64,000 nucleotides of DNA. Origin: Oceanobacillus indicireducens (lineage in GTDB: Bacteria > Bacillota > Bacilli > Bacillales > Amphibacillaceae). The notes below the pieces were generated by a model. That model was not told where the DNA came from, made no database searches, and worked only from the letters and a program-made list of their open reading frames with translations. A program made the position numbers and the translations under genes. The stretch covers positions 40,386-104,385 of the forward strand of contig NZ_BMOS01000002.1 in NCBI RefSeq assembly GCF_014647195.1. The letters are read 5' to 3'. Shown here piece by piece: positions 63,930 to 64,000 of the stretch. Position 1 is the first letter of the stretch. The number at the start of each line of letters is the position of its first letter.

Positions 63930-64000
63930 GGGACATTGGGGTCGGGACATTGGGGTCAGAGTATTTGTCCCGGTGTGGTGGGACATCGGGGTCAGAGCTT
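63930..64000 (+). repeat. GGGACA module cluster at the window end
   Basis: A truncated module (GGGACATTGGGGTC) runs straight into a full one at 63944-63971, and a third starts at 63980 and leaves the window. It shows how modules are broken and joined. Confidence 0.9.

Overview
The window is core chromosome of a spore-forming, low-GC Gram-positive bacterium of the Bacillaceae. The evidence is the sporulation genes (spoIIR, spo0F, gerQ), RNA polymerase delta, Gram-positive enzymes such as LipL and HemQ, AGGAGG-type ribosome binding sites, and a gene order that follows the Bacillus subtilis ywlE-to-ywdI segment almost gene for gene. I cannot name the genus. There is no prophage, transposase, rRNA, tRNA or CRISPR array.

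Layout. 0-6.8 kb, leftward: ywlE, mntP, ywlC, a GNAT-like gene, spoIIR, prmC, prfA, tdk, with a cluster of DnaA boxes around ywlC. 7.4-17.5 kb, leftward: rpmE2, rho, glpX, murZ, tal, fbaA, spo0F, pyrG, rpoE. 18.3-30.1 kb, leftward: an acyl-CoA block of icmF, a TetR regulator, meaB, two acyl-CoA dehydrogenases, a 3-hydroxyacyl-CoA dehydrogenase and a thiolase, preceded by fadF with a FadR-like operator. 30.6-48 kb, mixed strands: argS, ywiB, pbpG, mgtE behind an M-box, ywhD, ywgA, ywfO, lipL, pta, hemQ, gerQ, ywdK, ywdI, a UbiB-like kinase and a nucleoside-gate protein. 49-64 kb: an acyltransferase, tcyP, an OsmC protein, terC behind a yybP-ykoY riboswitch, a phosphosugar mutase, an AI-2E-type permease, recQ, an M29 aminopeptidase, an HxlR regulator, a thioesterase and cardiolipin synthase.

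Functionally the window joins translation and termination (prfA, prmC, ywlC, argS, rpmE2, rho), central carbon metabolism (glpX, fbaA, tal, pgcA, pta), fatty-acid or branched-acyl-CoA breakdown (fadF to icmF) and sporulation control. Metal homeostasis is represented by MntP, TerC and MgtE, the last two with visible riboswitches.

The unusual content lies between genes. At least five unrelated families of structured repeats occupy the gaps: (1) GGGACA...GGGGTCAGAGC...TGTCCC modules that pair into REPIN-like hairpins or form a seven-unit array; (2) four arrays of degenerate dyads with a period of about 52 bp, close to five helical turns; (3) a roughly 155-bp two-hairpin element in five places; (4) a 200-260-bp element with GTTCAAAAAG / CTTTTTGAAC ends directly upstream of glpX and hemQ; (5) GC-rich long palindromes. 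These arrays are the best candidates for an undescribed system, together with the DnaA-box field at ywlC and spoIIR.
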